From Desulfobulbaceae bacterium (GTDB taxonomy: Bacteria > Desulfobacterota > Desulfobulbia > Desulfobulbales > Desulfobulbaceae), in the NCBI GenBank assembly GCA_012744275.1, contig JAAYIE010000045.1, positions 1 through 41,205 of the forward strand: a DNA stretch of 41,205 nt, given 5' to 3'. Positions 33,148 through 41,205 of this stretch are shown here, piece after piece; position 1 is the first letter of the stretch; each line of letters begins with the position of its first letter. A model generated the notes under the pieces. The model was not told where the DNA came from, ran no database searches, and saw nothing but the letters and a program-made list of their open reading frames with translations. Made by a program: the position numbers and the translations under genes.

Positions 33148-34254
33148 TCAGTGCAGACGATGGCGAAACAACCAGGTGGCCAGGCTGAGCGTACAGGCCG
33201 CAATGAGCGCCATGGGCCAGATTTCGTGCACCAACAAATGTATCTCCGTGCCTTCAAGGAATACCCGCCGCACCACAATGAGAAAATAGCGCATGGGATT
33301 GACCACGGTGAGATGCTGCATCCATTCGGGCATGTTGGCAATTGGCGTGGTGAAGCCTGACAGGGTTACAGCGGGCACAATAAACAAAATGGAACCCAAA
33401 AGCGCCTGCTGCAGGGTGGTGGAGAAGGAGGATATCATCAGGCCCACACCAACTACCGAGAGCAGGTAAATAACCAGCGCCGGATACAGGGTAAGCAGAT
33501 TGCCATGCAGGGGAATGCGGAACCAGAACACAGTCAGGGCAATGATCAGGCTGACCTCGACCAGGCCAACCAGCAGGCCGGGCAGGGATTTGCCCACCAT
33601 GATCTCCCATGGCCTTAAAGGAGTAACCAAAAGCTGATCAAAGGTGCCGTCTTCTCGTTCACGGGCAACCGACAGAGCCGTTACCACCAAGGTGACAATC
33701 ATGCCCAGGAGGGCAATAATCCCCGGCACAATGAACCAGCGGCTCTCCAGGTTGGGATTGAACCAGGCTTGTACCGCCAGCCGGGCAGGCATACCCTTCC
33801 CCTGACGCGCCATGATATCTTCATTGAAATCGGTCACAATGGCGCGCACATAATTAAGTGCCAGCATGGCGGTGTTGGAGTTGCGACCGTCAATCAGCAC
33901 CTGCACTGGACAGCTTTCGCCGGTGGCAACCCGACGGGAGCAAGCGTTGTCGATACGCAGCACCATCAGGGTTTTTTCGTTATCGATGAGGCTCTGGATA
34001 CCCTGTTCAGACCCGAGATATGCCACAATTTCAAAGGTGGAGTTGCCTTGGAAACGGCTGACCAGTTCGCGGGAGAGTGCGCCGCTGTCTTCATTGAGGA
34101 TAGCTATCCTGACCCGGTTCAGATCAAAGGTGGCGGCATAGCCAAAGACAAAAAGCTGGATGATGGGTGGCACGATAATGGCCATACGGCTGGCTTTATC
34201 CAGAAAAATAGCCAGAAATTCCTTGAGGAGCAGTGCCCGGATGCGCCTGATCAT
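33148..34254 (-). CDS. ybhR: ABC-2 type exporter permease (YbhR-like)
   Basis: The 368-residue inner-membrane protein has an N-terminal helix, a large extracytoplasmic domain (about 45-175) and five further helices with the ABC-2 signature around REREDGTFDQLLVTPLRPWEIMVGK. Length equals E. coli YbhR (368). It pairs with the neighbouring permease to form the channel of an efflux exporter fed by the double ATPase. In E. coli, YbhFSR acts in drug or cation export; the substrate here is unknown. It is last in the operon, three bases after the preceding stop. Confidence 0.85.
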   Translation of the reverse strand: MIRRIRALLLKEFLAIFLDKASRMAIIVPPIIQLFVFGYAATFDLNRVRIAILNEDSGALSRELVSRFQGNSTFEIVAYLGSEQGIQSLIDNEKTLMVLRIDNACSRRVATGESCPVQVLIDGRNSNTAMLALNYVRAIVTDFNEDIMARQGKGMPARLAVQAWFNPNLESRWFIVPGIIALLGMIVTLVVTALSVAREREDGTFDQLLVTPLRPWEIMVGKSLPGLLVGLVEVSLIIALTVFWFRIPLHGNLLTLYPALVIYLLSVVGVGLMISSFSTTLQQALLGSILFIVPAVTLSGFTTPIANMPEWMQHLTVVNPMRYFLIVVRRVFLEGTEIHLLVHEIWPMALIAACTLSLATWLFRHRLH

Positions 34255-34257
34255 AAC

Positions 34258-35382
34258 CTAGTCGAGCCGTTTGCCGGTTTTGAGATAGGTCAGGCCAAGA
34301 AAAATGGTGGCCATGCCCAAGAGATACAAGGAGTTGATCAGTAAAATGAAACCGACATTGCCCACGAGAAAAAGGGTTTGCAGCATGGATACATAGTAGC
34401 GGGCAGCGATGATGCGGGTGATACCTTGGATGACGAGCGGCATGCTGCGGATATCGAAAATAAAGCCGGACAGGAGAAAGGCTGGCAGAAAGGTGACCAC
34501 AAGAGCCACCAGAGCTGCAACAAACTGGCTGCGGAAGACCGTGGAAATGGCCAGGCCCATGCCCAGCGCTACTAAAAGAAACAGTGCGGAAACTGCGACC
34601 AGAAGGAGCAGGGAGCCACGAATGGGTACCATAAAAAGAAAGCGTGCCATGGCGAGTGAAATAAAAAAACCTGCCATGCCCAATACAAAATAGGGAATCA
34701 ATTTGCCCGCCAGTAGTTCAAACACGGATATGCGGGTGACAAGCAGGGTCTCCATGGTGCCGCGCTCCCACTCCCGGGCAATGACCAGGGCAGTGAGCAG
34801 TGAGCCGATCAAAGTCATAACCACAGCCACGACTCCTGGCACCAGGTAATCGGTGGAACGTACCTCCGGGTTGAACCAGATGCGCTGTTCCAGTTGCAAC
34901 GGTGGTTTGAGGCGTGTGCCGCTCAGTTCTGCCTGTTTGTCGAGCCAACCAAACCAGATACCCTGAACATAGCCTTCAACCAAGCGGGCGGTATTGGCAT
35001 CTACACCATTGACAATCACCCCGATGGGTGGGCTGGTGCGGGAGAGATAATCAGCATCAAAATTGCTGCGCAACCAGACAATGCCCTGTACTTCCGCCCG
35101 CTTGAGAGCCTCTTCCGCCTCCTGTACACTGCGCATCATGTGTGGTTGGAAGTAGGGTGTGTTGAAAAAGGAAGCGGCAAAGGCATTGCTCTGACTGCCC
35201 GGTTGTTCCACCACCACGGCAATCGGAACATTTTTTGCGTCAAGGGAGACGCCGTAGCCAAAAATAAAAAGCAGTACCAGCGGCAGAGCCAGGGCAATGG
35301 CCAAGCTGGAGGGGTCGCGCATCACCTGCAGCCACTCCTTGCGCACCAGACCGGTAAGACGCATCAGCCGGCCCGGTTTCAT
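34258..35382 (-). CDS. ybhS: ABC-2 type exporter permease (YbhS-like)
   Basis: The 374-residue permease has the same architecture as its neighbour: an N-terminal helix ending in LFIFGYGVSLD, an extracytoplasmic domain and five helices with the ABC-2 segment REWERGTMETLLVTRISVFELLAGK. E. coli YbhS is 377 residues. The start overlaps the ATPase stop (ATGA), so the two are translationally coupled. It forms a heterodimer with the YbhR-like protein by analogy. Confidence 0.85.
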   Translation of the reverse strand: MKPGRLMRLTGLVRKEWLQVMRDPSSLAIALALPLVLLFIFGYGVSLDAKNVPIAVVVEQPGSQSNAFAASFFNTPYFQPHMMRSVQEAEEALKRAEVQGIVWLRSNFDADYLSRTSPPIGVIVNGVDANTARLVEGYVQGIWFGWLDKQAELSGTRLKPPLQLEQRIWFNPEVRSTDYLVPGVVAVVMTLIGSLLTALVIAREWERGTMETLLVTRISVFELLAGKLIPYFVLGMAGFFISLAMARFLFMVPIRGSLLLLVAVSALFLLVALGMGLAISTVFRSQFVAALVALVVTFLPAFLLSGFIFDIRSMPLVIQGITRIIAARYYVSMLQTLFLVGNVGFILLINSLYLLGMATIFLGLTYLKTGKRLD

Positions 35383-37256
35383 GTTGGCACCTCTTTGGAC
35401 TCAGATGCCTTGATCAGGCCTATAAAGGCGTCTTCCATGCTTGCCTCGCCATGGCCGCCATATTCGCGCTTCATATCTGCCGGTGTGCCTTCGGCTAGAA
35501 CCCGCCCCTCTGCCATTATAACCAGCCGGTCACAGTATTCGGCCTCTTCCATGAAGTGAGTGGTTATCAGCACGGTCACCCCTTGTTCTGCCAGTTGGTT
35601 GATATGCTGCCAGAATTCGCGGCGGGCCAGTGGATCGACCCCTGAGGTGGGTTCATCGAGAAAGAGTACCTTGGGGCCATGCATGAGTGCTACTGCCAGG
35701 GCAAGGCGCTGCTTATAGCCCAAGGGCAAGGTCTGGCTGGGCACCTCGGCAAAAGGTTTAAGGGCAAAGCTGTCCAGTGCCCATTGAATGCGTTCGCTGC
35801 GGTGTTTGCCCCTCAGTCCGTAGGCACTGCTGAAAAAATGCAGATTGTGCATAATACTCAGATTGCCATACAGGGAAAATTTTTGCGCCATGTAGCCTAT
35901 TTTGGCGCGTGCAGCAGAGGCGGCGTGGCGTAGATTGACTCCGGCAACCGTGCAACTGCCACTGGAAATGGGGAGCAGGCCACAGAGCATGCGAAAAGTG
36001 GTGGTTTTGCCCGCACCGTTTGCACCAAGAAGACCAAAAATTTCACCGCGGTCAACCCTGAAGCTGACCTGATCCACCGCGATGAAGGATCCGAAGCGGC
36101 GCACGAGTTTGTCCGCCTGGATTATTGCTGTAGCTGCAGCGGGAGAAGCATCGCTGCTCGCATCCATCTGGCTGACAAAGGGGCGCTGTACCACAGGATG
36201 AGCCGTATTCTGTTCCAGCTCCTGTGTGATTTCAAGTGGGGCTGGCGGGGTAAGCACTTCTTCATCATCACGCAGTGCAGCCAGAAAAAAATCTTCAAAT
36301 CTGGGTGGGAGCGGGGTGATGGTGAGATCGTCTATTTCTGACAAATCTCCAGGTTTAAGAGCAATTCCCTGCCGGGTAACTACTCGCAGTGACGAGCCCA
36401 GCACCAGGGCGTCCAGGATTGAGGCATGCCTGAGCATCCGCATCTGCAGGCGACGGCTGGATATTGCGCCGGAATGCAGTTTCCAGGTTCGTCCCTGCAT
36501 TTTGACGCGAAAACTTGCAGGGCTGCCCTGACCCAGGATTGTGCCCTGATGGATGAGCGCCACTTCGGCACAGCGCTCTGCCTCGTCGAGATAGGCGGTG
36601 CTTAGGAGTACACTTACGCCTTCTTCCTCAACCAGCCGGTATACTATTTGCCACAGCTCGCGCCGCGAGACTGGATCTACCCCTACTGTGGGTTCGTCCA
36701 GAAGCAGCAGCTTTGGTGAGCGCACCAGGGTGCACATCAGACCCAGTTTTTGCTTCATGCCACCGGAGAGTTTGCCTGCAAGACGCTTGCCAAAGGGCTC
36801 CATGCCAGACATTTCCATAAGCCGCTGGTAACGTTCTGCTCGCCTATCATGCGCCACCCCGTGCAGGTTGGCAAAGAGATCCATATTTTCCTGCACACTT
36901 AAGTCTTCGTAGAGGCCGAAACGCTGAGGCATGTATCCTATGCGGGCTTGAACTTCCAAGGTCTGCCGCACCGTATCCAGACCCAGCACTTGCAACTTGC
37001 CGGCATCGGGGCGGAGCAGGCCTGCGCACAGACGCATGAAGGTGGTTTTGCCGGCTCCGTCTGGACCGATGAGTCCGGTTACTTGTCTGGGGCCAACATT
37101 CAGATGCAGGCCAGCAAGGGCATGCACCTGTTTTTGTGCCTGCATAAATCCCTTTTCAAGCCCCCGGGCCTCAATAACTGCCTTGTTTTCTTCGACGGAT
37201 GTCGAGGGGAAATCAGGAGCGGCAGCCAGGGTTTGCGCCGTGGGTTGGTGTGGCAT
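35379..37256 (-). CDS. ybhF: Double ABC ATPase (YbhF-like)
   Basis: The 625-residue protein contains two complete nucleotide-binding domains. The first has Walker A GPDGAGKTT (64-72), signature LSGGMKQKLGL and Walker B LLLLDEPTVG. The second has Walker A GANGAGKTT (about 412-420), a weaker signature LPLGYKQRLAL and Walker B VLFLDEPTSG. A linker of about 100 residues (310-385) lies between them. This tandem ATPase is the engine of YbhGFSR-type exporters. It is somewhat longer than E. coli YbhF (578), mainly through the N terminus and linker. It starts six bases after the membrane-fusion gene. Confidence 0.9.
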   Translation of the reverse strand: MPHQPTAQTLAAAPDFPSTSVEENKAVIEARGLEKGFMQAQKQVHALAGLHLNVGPRQVTGLIGPDGAGKTTFMRLCAGLLRPDAGKLQVLGLDTVRQTLEVQARIGYMPQRFGLYEDLSVQENMDLFANLHGVAHDRRAERYQRLMEMSGMEPFGKRLAGKLSGGMKQKLGLMCTLVRSPKLLLLDEPTVGVDPVSRRELWQIVYRLVEEEGVSVLLSTAYLDEAERCAEVALIHQGTILGQGSPASFRVKMQGRTWKLHSGAISSRRLQMRMLRHASILDALVLGSSLRVVTRQGIALKPGDLSEIDDLTITPLPPRFEDFFLAALRDDEEVLTPPAPLEITQELEQNTAHPVVQRPFVSQMDASSDASPAAATAIIQADKLVRRFGSFIAVDQVSFRVDRGEIFGLLGANGAGKTTTFRMLCGLLPISSGSCTVAGVNLRHAASAARAKIGYMAQKFSLYGNLSIMHNLHFFSSAYGLRGKHRSERIQWALDSFALKPFAEVPSQTLPLGYKQRLALAVALMHGPKVLFLDEPTSGVDPLARREFWQHINQLAEQGVTVLITTHFMEEAEYCDRLVIMAEGRVLAEGTPADMKREYGGHGEASMEDAFIGLIKASESKEVPT

Positions 37257-37262
37257 AGTGCA

Positions 37263-38306
37263 TCACGGCGTAGAAGGCTGCCCGCACGGATCTGCCCCCA
37301 GGGCAACAGGTTGGGCGTTGCGCTCAATCCGAACAGTAACCGGCATGCCCAGTCGCAGTTCATGTTGATCATTGCAGACCATAATTCGGGCCTGATACAC
37401 CAGTTTGGTTCGCAGTTCCGTGGTTTCCACGGTTTTCGGGGTGAATTCAGCCGTGGAGGCAATAAAACCTACCCAGCCCCGGTAATTCTTTTCGGGAAAA
37501 GAATCGCTGTACACCTGTGCAGGCATACCTTCTCGGATGCGGCCCAGGTCAGGCTCGGTGATATAGGTGCGTACCCACAGGGGTTCGCTTAGTGCCAGAG
37601 TGAAAACCGGTGCGCCAGGACCAGCCAATGCTCCGGGTTCAAGGATGCGACTGCGGATAATACCTTGGGCCGGGGCCAGAAGGCGGCTGTCAACCAGACG
37701 CTTTTCGGCGAGCGCTAGTGCGGCCTGCACAGAGGCCAGAGCAGCTTCAGCTGCTGCAATATCCTCCTGGCGTGCACCTTCCTCAGCCAGGGAAAGCCCT
37801 TCCTGGGCTGATTTGAGTGCTGCTTGTGCGGTTTGCTCGCGGGCACGGGCACTGTCCACTTCCTGTTTGGCAATGTGGTTGCTGGTATAGAGGCGTGTTT
37901 TACGATCCAGCACCAATTTGGCCTCGTGCAGGGTGGCCCTGGCTGCAGCGACCGCTGCCTGGGCCTGCAAAACTTCCTGAGTGCGGCTGCCGGTTTGCAG
38001 GCGTTTGAGGGCTTCAGCCTGGGCCGCCACTTCACCTTGAAGACGCCTTACCTCCAGGGCAAAGCGTTCGGGCTCGAGCTCGGCCAGCAGTTGGCCCGGG
38101 CTGACTGATGCACCTTCCTCCACTAAAACAGAGGCAATCTTACCGCCGTCCTGGAAGGCGAGTTGCACTTCGCGGATATCCACGTTGCCGTATAACAAAA
38201 GGGCATCCTGTTTGCCCCTGTTTGCGCCCAAATCACAGCTGAAAAGCACAAGCGTGAAAATGTAGGCCAAGAGAATCCGGAATAATGCAGAGATAGGTTG
38301 TGGCAT
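37263..38306 (-). CDS. ybhG: HlyD-family membrane fusion protein, probable lipoprotein (YbhG-like)
   Basis: The 347-residue periplasmic adaptor has a signal segment ending in LVLFSC, a plausible lipobox. A biotinyl-lipoyl half follows (GKIASVLVEEGASVSPGQLLAELE), then a long alpha-helical hairpin with many Ala/Gln heptads (about 85-200), the second lipoyl half (LLAPAQGIIRSRILEPGALAGPG) and a beta-barrel domain. It links the inner-membrane exporter to an outer-membrane channel. Gene order adaptor-ATPase-permease-permease equals E. coli ybhGFSR, but no TetR-type regulator gene (cecR) is adjacent. Confidence 0.87.
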   Translation of the reverse strand: MPQPISALFRILLAYIFTLVLFSCDLGANRGKQDALLLYGNVDIREVQLAFQDGGKIASVLVEEGASVSPGQLLAELEPERFALEVRRLQGEVAAQAEALKRLQTGSRTQEVLQAQAAVAAARATLHEAKLVLDRKTRLYTSNHIAKQEVDSARAREQTAQAALKSAQEGLSLAEEGARQEDIAAAEAALASVQAALALAEKRLVDSRLLAPAQGIIRSRILEPGALAGPGAPVFTLALSEPLWVRTYITEPDLGRIREGMPAQVYSDSFPEKNYRGWVGFIASTAEFTPKTVETTELRTKLVYQARIMVCNDQHELRLGMPVTVRIERNAQPVALGADPCGQPSTP

Positions 38307-38335
38307 GATTTGTTCCCGTACGCAGGAAAATAAGG

Positions 38336-38752
38336 TTACTCCCCGATAATTTTGACCAGTACCCGTTTTTTACGCCTGCCATCAAACTCGCCATAGAAGA
38401 TGCGCTCCCAGGTACCGAAATGGAGTTTACCTTTGGTAACAGCTACCACCACCTCCCGGCCCATGATCTGGCGCTTCAGGTGGGCATCGGCATTGTCTTC
38501 ATAACCGTTGTGGCGATACTGGCTCACAGGTTCGTGTGGCGCCAGCCGTTCCAGCCATTGTTCGTAGTCGTAGTGAAGGCCCGATTCATCATCATTGATA
38601 AAGACCGAGGCGGTAATGTGCATGGCATTGCACAAGAGCAGCCCTTCCTGAATGCCACTTTCCCGCAGGCATTGCTCCACCTGCGGGGTTATGTTGATAA
38701 AGGCGCGTCGGGTGGGCACTTCAAACCAGAGTTCCTTGCTGTAGCTTTTCAT
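38336..38752 (-). CDS. yjbQ: YjbQ/UPF0047 family protein
   Basis: The 138-residue protein has the conserved layout of the YjbQ family: [20 protein letters not shown] at the start, [15 protein letters not shown] with a metal-type His, [48 protein letters not shown] at the end. Members have been linked to thiamine phosphate synthase-like activity and to metal binding, but the physiological role is not settled. The frame is open to 38800; the internal ATG at 38752 is used because family members start there. It is 29 bases before the exporter operon and could be its first gene. Confidence 0.85.
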   Translation of the reverse strand: MKSYSKELWFEVPTRRAFINITPQVEQCLRESGIQEGLLLCNAMHITASVFINDDESGLHYDYEQWLERLAPHEPVSQYRHNGYEDNADAHLKRQIMGREVVVAVTKGKLHFGTWERIFYGEFDGRRKKRVLVKIIGE

Positions 38753-38809
38753 GGGTATGTATAGGGTTATAGATAGGGTAGAGTTGTTAAGAACAAGCAA
38801 GCATGGGTT

Positions 38810-39874
38810 TTAGTCTGCAAAGCGGGTGGCAATAGCCCGGAACTCATCTTGCACCTGGAGCAGTGCTTCCAGCACTACCGGATCAAAATCTTTTTTATTT
38901 TGCTCGGTAATAATGGCAATGGCCTGACTGTGTGGCAGGGCGGGTTTATATACCCGTTTGCAAATCAGAGCGTCGTAAATGTCGGCAATGGTCATCAGGC
39001 GGCCTGCCAAAGGGATGTCAGTACCGGCAAGGCCGCGGGGGTAGCCAGAGCCGTCAAAACGTTCGTGGTGGGCACCGCAGATCTCCTTGGCGCACTTGAG
39101 AAAAGCAGTGTTCTGCCCGGCCATCTGCTCCAGCTTGTTGACCATTTCCTCACCGTATATGGTGTGGTTTTTCATGATGGCGTACTCTTCCGGGGTCAAG
39201 GGGCCGGGTTTGAGCAGTATCCTGTCGGGGATGGCCACTTTGCCAATATCATGAAGCGGCGCGGATTTATACAGGATGGTGATATTATCCCTGGTTAACT
39301 GCTCTGTATAATGGCCATTAAGTGCAAGGGTTTCGGCCAGTATCCGTACATATTCCATGGTGCGGCGAATATGGCCGCCGGTTTCGCGGTCACGGTATTC
39401 TGCCATTTCGCCCATGGCCTCAATGACCACATCCTTCAGTTGCTCAATGGCATAGGTGCGTTCTTCCACCATGTCTTGCAATCTGGTGCGGTAGGCAAAC
39501 AGTTCCAGGTGGTTGCGTACCCGTGAGCGCAACTCCATGCCGTTGAAGGGTTTGGTGATGTAATCTACCCCTCCCAGGTTGAAACCCCGCACTACATCCT
39601 CGGCATCGGCGCGGGCCGTGAGAAAAATAATTGGTATGGAGCTGACATACGGGTTTTGCCGCAGACGGACCACAGTGTCAAAACCGCTCAGCCCCGGCAT
39701 CATCACGTCCATGAGGATGAGCTGTGGCTTGACCACAGCGATTCGGCTCAGGGCCTGTTCGCCAGAAAGGGCGTAGGCGAATTCACAATCCAGCTCCTGC
39801 AGATGGGAAATGGCAACCTGGATATTGTCAGCCACATCATCAACGATAAAGATCAGTGGTTTGCCGGTATTCAT
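38810..39874 (-). CDS. HD-GYP response regulator, probable c-di-GMP phosphodiesterase
   Basis: The 354-residue RpfG-type protein has an N-terminal receiver (FIVDDVADN, phospho-acceptor Asp56, Lys108) joined by a helix to an HD-GYP domain. The metal-binding HD is at 208-209 in SAPLHDIGK, later metal His residues are in MKNHTIYGEEM and GAHHERFDGSGYP, and GYP is at 277-279. The active site looks complete, so hydrolysis of cyclic di-GMP is likely. It starts two bases after the DHp-REC gene, forming a two-gene signalling unit that probably receives phosphate from it. Confidence 0.92.
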   Translation of the reverse strand: MNTGKPLIFIVDDVADNIQVAISHLQELDCEFAYALSGEQALSRIAVVKPQLILMDVMMPGLSGFDTVVRLRQNPYVSSIPIIFLTARADAEDVVRGFNLGGVDYITKPFNGMELRSRVRNHLELFAYRTRLQDMVEERTYAIEQLKDVVIEAMGEMAEYRDRETGGHIRRTMEYVRILAETLALNGHYTEQLTRDNITILYKSAPLHDIGKVAIPDRILLKPGPLTPEEYAIMKNHTIYGEEMVNKLEQMAGQNTAFLKCAKEICGAHHERFDGSGYPRGLAGTDIPLAGRLMTIADIYDALICKRVYKPALPHSQAIAIITEQNKKDFDPVVLEALLQVQDEFRAIATRFAD

Positions 39875-39876
39875 AC

Positions 39877-40908
39877 TTACGATTCCTTGAGCAGAGGAAT
39901 CAGCTGGGCAATGAGGGCTTCCATTCCAGCTATGTCCGGCTCGGAGGCACAGTGCACCAAGCGGCTGCCAGCCCTCTGCATGGGGGGACAGTTGTGCTGC
40001 TCGCCCTCACTCAGCAAACAATCGCCAAGCTGGCGAGCAACTTGCAGACTGCCGGAATGGGTGGCTGCAGCCAGCAGTTTGGCCAGCTGCATGCTCCAGT
40101 AGGGGCGGATGATCTCGGCCAGATTCTCGTCTCCTGTTGTGGGAGTCGCATTAACAGGTAGCATGGCGGAGGTGCCGGCGCAGGCTGGAGGATGTATCCA
40201 GGAGTCAACCATAGTGCGGAGCTGTTTCAACTGAAAGGGTTTCTGTAAAAAATCATCGAAATGGTGTTTGTATTCCTCAGCCTTTAAAAATTGACCGGTC
40301 ATCACAATAAGGGGAGTGGCTGTTGTTTGTGTATTATTTCGGAGCGTTTTGGCCACCTGCCATCCATCTGTATCCGGCAGGTTCAGATCAATAAAGATGA
40401 GTTGTGGCAGTTCAGAAAAGGCCAGTTCCAATGCCTTGGCACCGCTGCTGGCGGTCAGAATGGTAAAATTATCCTCACTGAAAATATCCAGGAAAAGGTC
40501 GCGGATCATTGATGAATCCTCAACCACCATCAGCTTTAGCGGCGCGCTTTCCTGATGCACCTCTGTTGCAGGTGCGGCTTGGCCAGAAGTAGATGTTTGC
40601 AGTTGCGACTCTTGCCCAGGATGCGGTTCTGTGGCCTGTTTCAGCCAGGTGTTAAGGATGTCCACTAGGGCCAGGCTGCTTTTTATAATATTGCTGGCAA
40701 AGTGCTGTTGCCTCGTATCCAGATTGGTTTTATGCAGCATCTCCGCATAACCCATAATAGCATTGAGTGGGGTGCGGATGTCGTGGCTTATCTTGGCGAG
40801 AAATTCTGCCTGAACCTGGCAGTTCTGTGCCGATGCTGCCGCCTGTTCCGACTTGTGTCGGGGGAATTTTGTGTTTTGAGCTGCTGCTGCATTGGTATTG
40901 GCTGGCAT
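39877..40908 (-). CDS. DHp-receiver hybrid protein lacking an ATPase domain
   Basis: The 343-residue cytoplasmic protein opens with a HisKA helix (about 30-90, KISHDIRTPLNAIMGYAEML, His42). It then goes, without any N/G1/F/G2 ATP-binding boxes, to a linker (95-120) and a receiver domain (KLMVVEDSS, phospho-acceptor Asp174, TG, Lys223). The C-terminal ~110 residues are helical, like the tail after receivers in many hybrid kinases, but lack the HxxKG pattern of a true Hpt domain. It cannot autophosphorylate alone, so a partner kinase or in-trans chemistry is implied. The HD-GYP gene follows after two bases. No strong ribosome site is visible. Confidence 0.82.
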   Translation of the reverse strand: MPANTNAAAAQNTKFPRHKSEQAAASAQNCQVQAEFLAKISHDIRTPLNAIMGYAEMLHKTNLDTRQQHFASNIIKSSLALVDILNTWLKQATEPHPGQESQLQTSTSGQAAPATEVHQESAPLKLMVVEDSSMIRDLFLDIFSEDNFTILTASSGAKALELAFSELPQLIFIDLNLPDTDGWQVAKTLRNNTQTTATPLIVMTGQFLKAEEYKHHFDDFLQKPFQLKQLRTMVDSWIHPPACAGTSAMLPVNATPTTGDENLAEIIRPYWSMQLAKLLAAATHSGSLQVARQLGDCLLSEGEQHNCPPMQRAGSRLVHCASEPDIAGMEALIAQLIPLLKES

Positions 40909-41205
40909 GATGCGGTGTTGGTGAAAAGAGGTGGCGGTGTATGCCGGGCCTTATCTTGGCAAGGTGGCCGAAAATTTAGTCAAAAATGCACTTATAGTTT
41001 TTTTGCTCCAACTTTCTTTGGTTGTGGCGACTGAGAAAAAGTAATTCAACAAAAAATCTAGAAATCTAGTAGTCGTAGACTCTTTATTTTTTTTACGCGA
41101 CTTGTGCTGGGATTGCAAGTAATGCCACGGCTGACAAGTAGAAGAGGGCAGGAATGCAAGACGAATAAAGCCACAATGGTGGCCAAGTGTGTTGTTAATT
41201 TACAA
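40909..41205. other. Intergenic end of window
   Basis: No gene is supported. It should contain the promoter of the - strand signalling operon. An AATCTAG direct repeat (two copies in the stretch 41057-41071) is the only pattern noted. Confidence 0.4.

Noticed and set aside
34894-35559. 221-codon + frame over ybhS/ybhF
   Set aside because: Antisense shadow of two well-supported ABC exporter genes.
36948-37592. 214-codon + frame over ybhF/ybhG
   Set aside because: Antisense shadow; the - strand genes have clear Walker and lipoyl motifs.

Overview
This is a chromosomal window from a Gram-negative bacterium. It most resembles a deltaproteobacterial sulfur metaboliser (Desulfobacterota, perhaps Desulfobulbales). 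That placement is inferred from gene content: a CoA-disulfide-reductase/rhodanese fusion flavoprotein, a TauE/SafE-type (TSUP) transporter, YkgJ cysteine-cluster proteins, sigma-54 and two-component regulators, an HD-GYP protein and a tig-clpP-clpX-lon cluster. No rRNA or other phylogenetic marker is present to settle it.

Left part (1-11.3 kb, + strand). crcB (fluoride channel) is followed by a very tight four-gene run. This run holds thiL, a PEP-synthase-like dikinase with no PEP-binding barrel, a dual-specificity phosphatase fused to a YkgJ-like cysteine cluster, and a sigma-54 activating response regulator. A good -24/-12 sigma-54 promoter candidate at 6901-6916 lies ahead of a single-domain response regulator and a GAF-GAF-PAS sensor. 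That sensor has the phospho-acceptor (DHp) helix but no ATPase domain. Next comes a TSUP transporter split into two genes, the first carrying a large periplasmic domain, followed by a strong bidirectional terminator.

Accessory stretch (11.3-13.3 kb). It holds a frameshifted IS30-family element, AT-rich DNA with one small lipoprotein gene, and a perfect 18-bp hairpin that abuts the stop codon of ppnN.

Central part (13.3-22.7 kb). ppnN (nucleotide nucleosidase) and a divergent MFS transporter are followed by tRNA-Leu(UAG), tig-clpP-clpX-lon (protein folding and turnover), tRNA-Val(UAC) and tRNA-Asp(GUC) with a terminator. Right after tRNA-Asp lies a decayed tyrosine recombinase, the scar of an integrated element. 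It is inactivated by a 10-bp tandem duplication; other short tandem duplications cluster nearby.

Right part (23.3-41.2 kb, mostly - strand). It contains a PPP-family phosphatase, a YkgJ protein, a + strand PHP phosphatase and, across a 132-bp nested palindrome, the CoA-disulfide reductase/rhodanese. An AsmA-like protein follows, then a zinc-ribbon/proC/nadK operon. A complete YbhGFSR-type ABC exporter operon has yjbQ upstream. The window ends with an HD-GYP regulator paired with a second DHp-REC protein that also lacks an ATPase domain.

The most interesting leads are the dikinase/phosphatase-YkgJ/sigma-54 regulator operon, the two DHp proteins lacking ATPase domains, the split TSUP transporter and the nested palindrome, which has a related half-copy beside the IS30 element.
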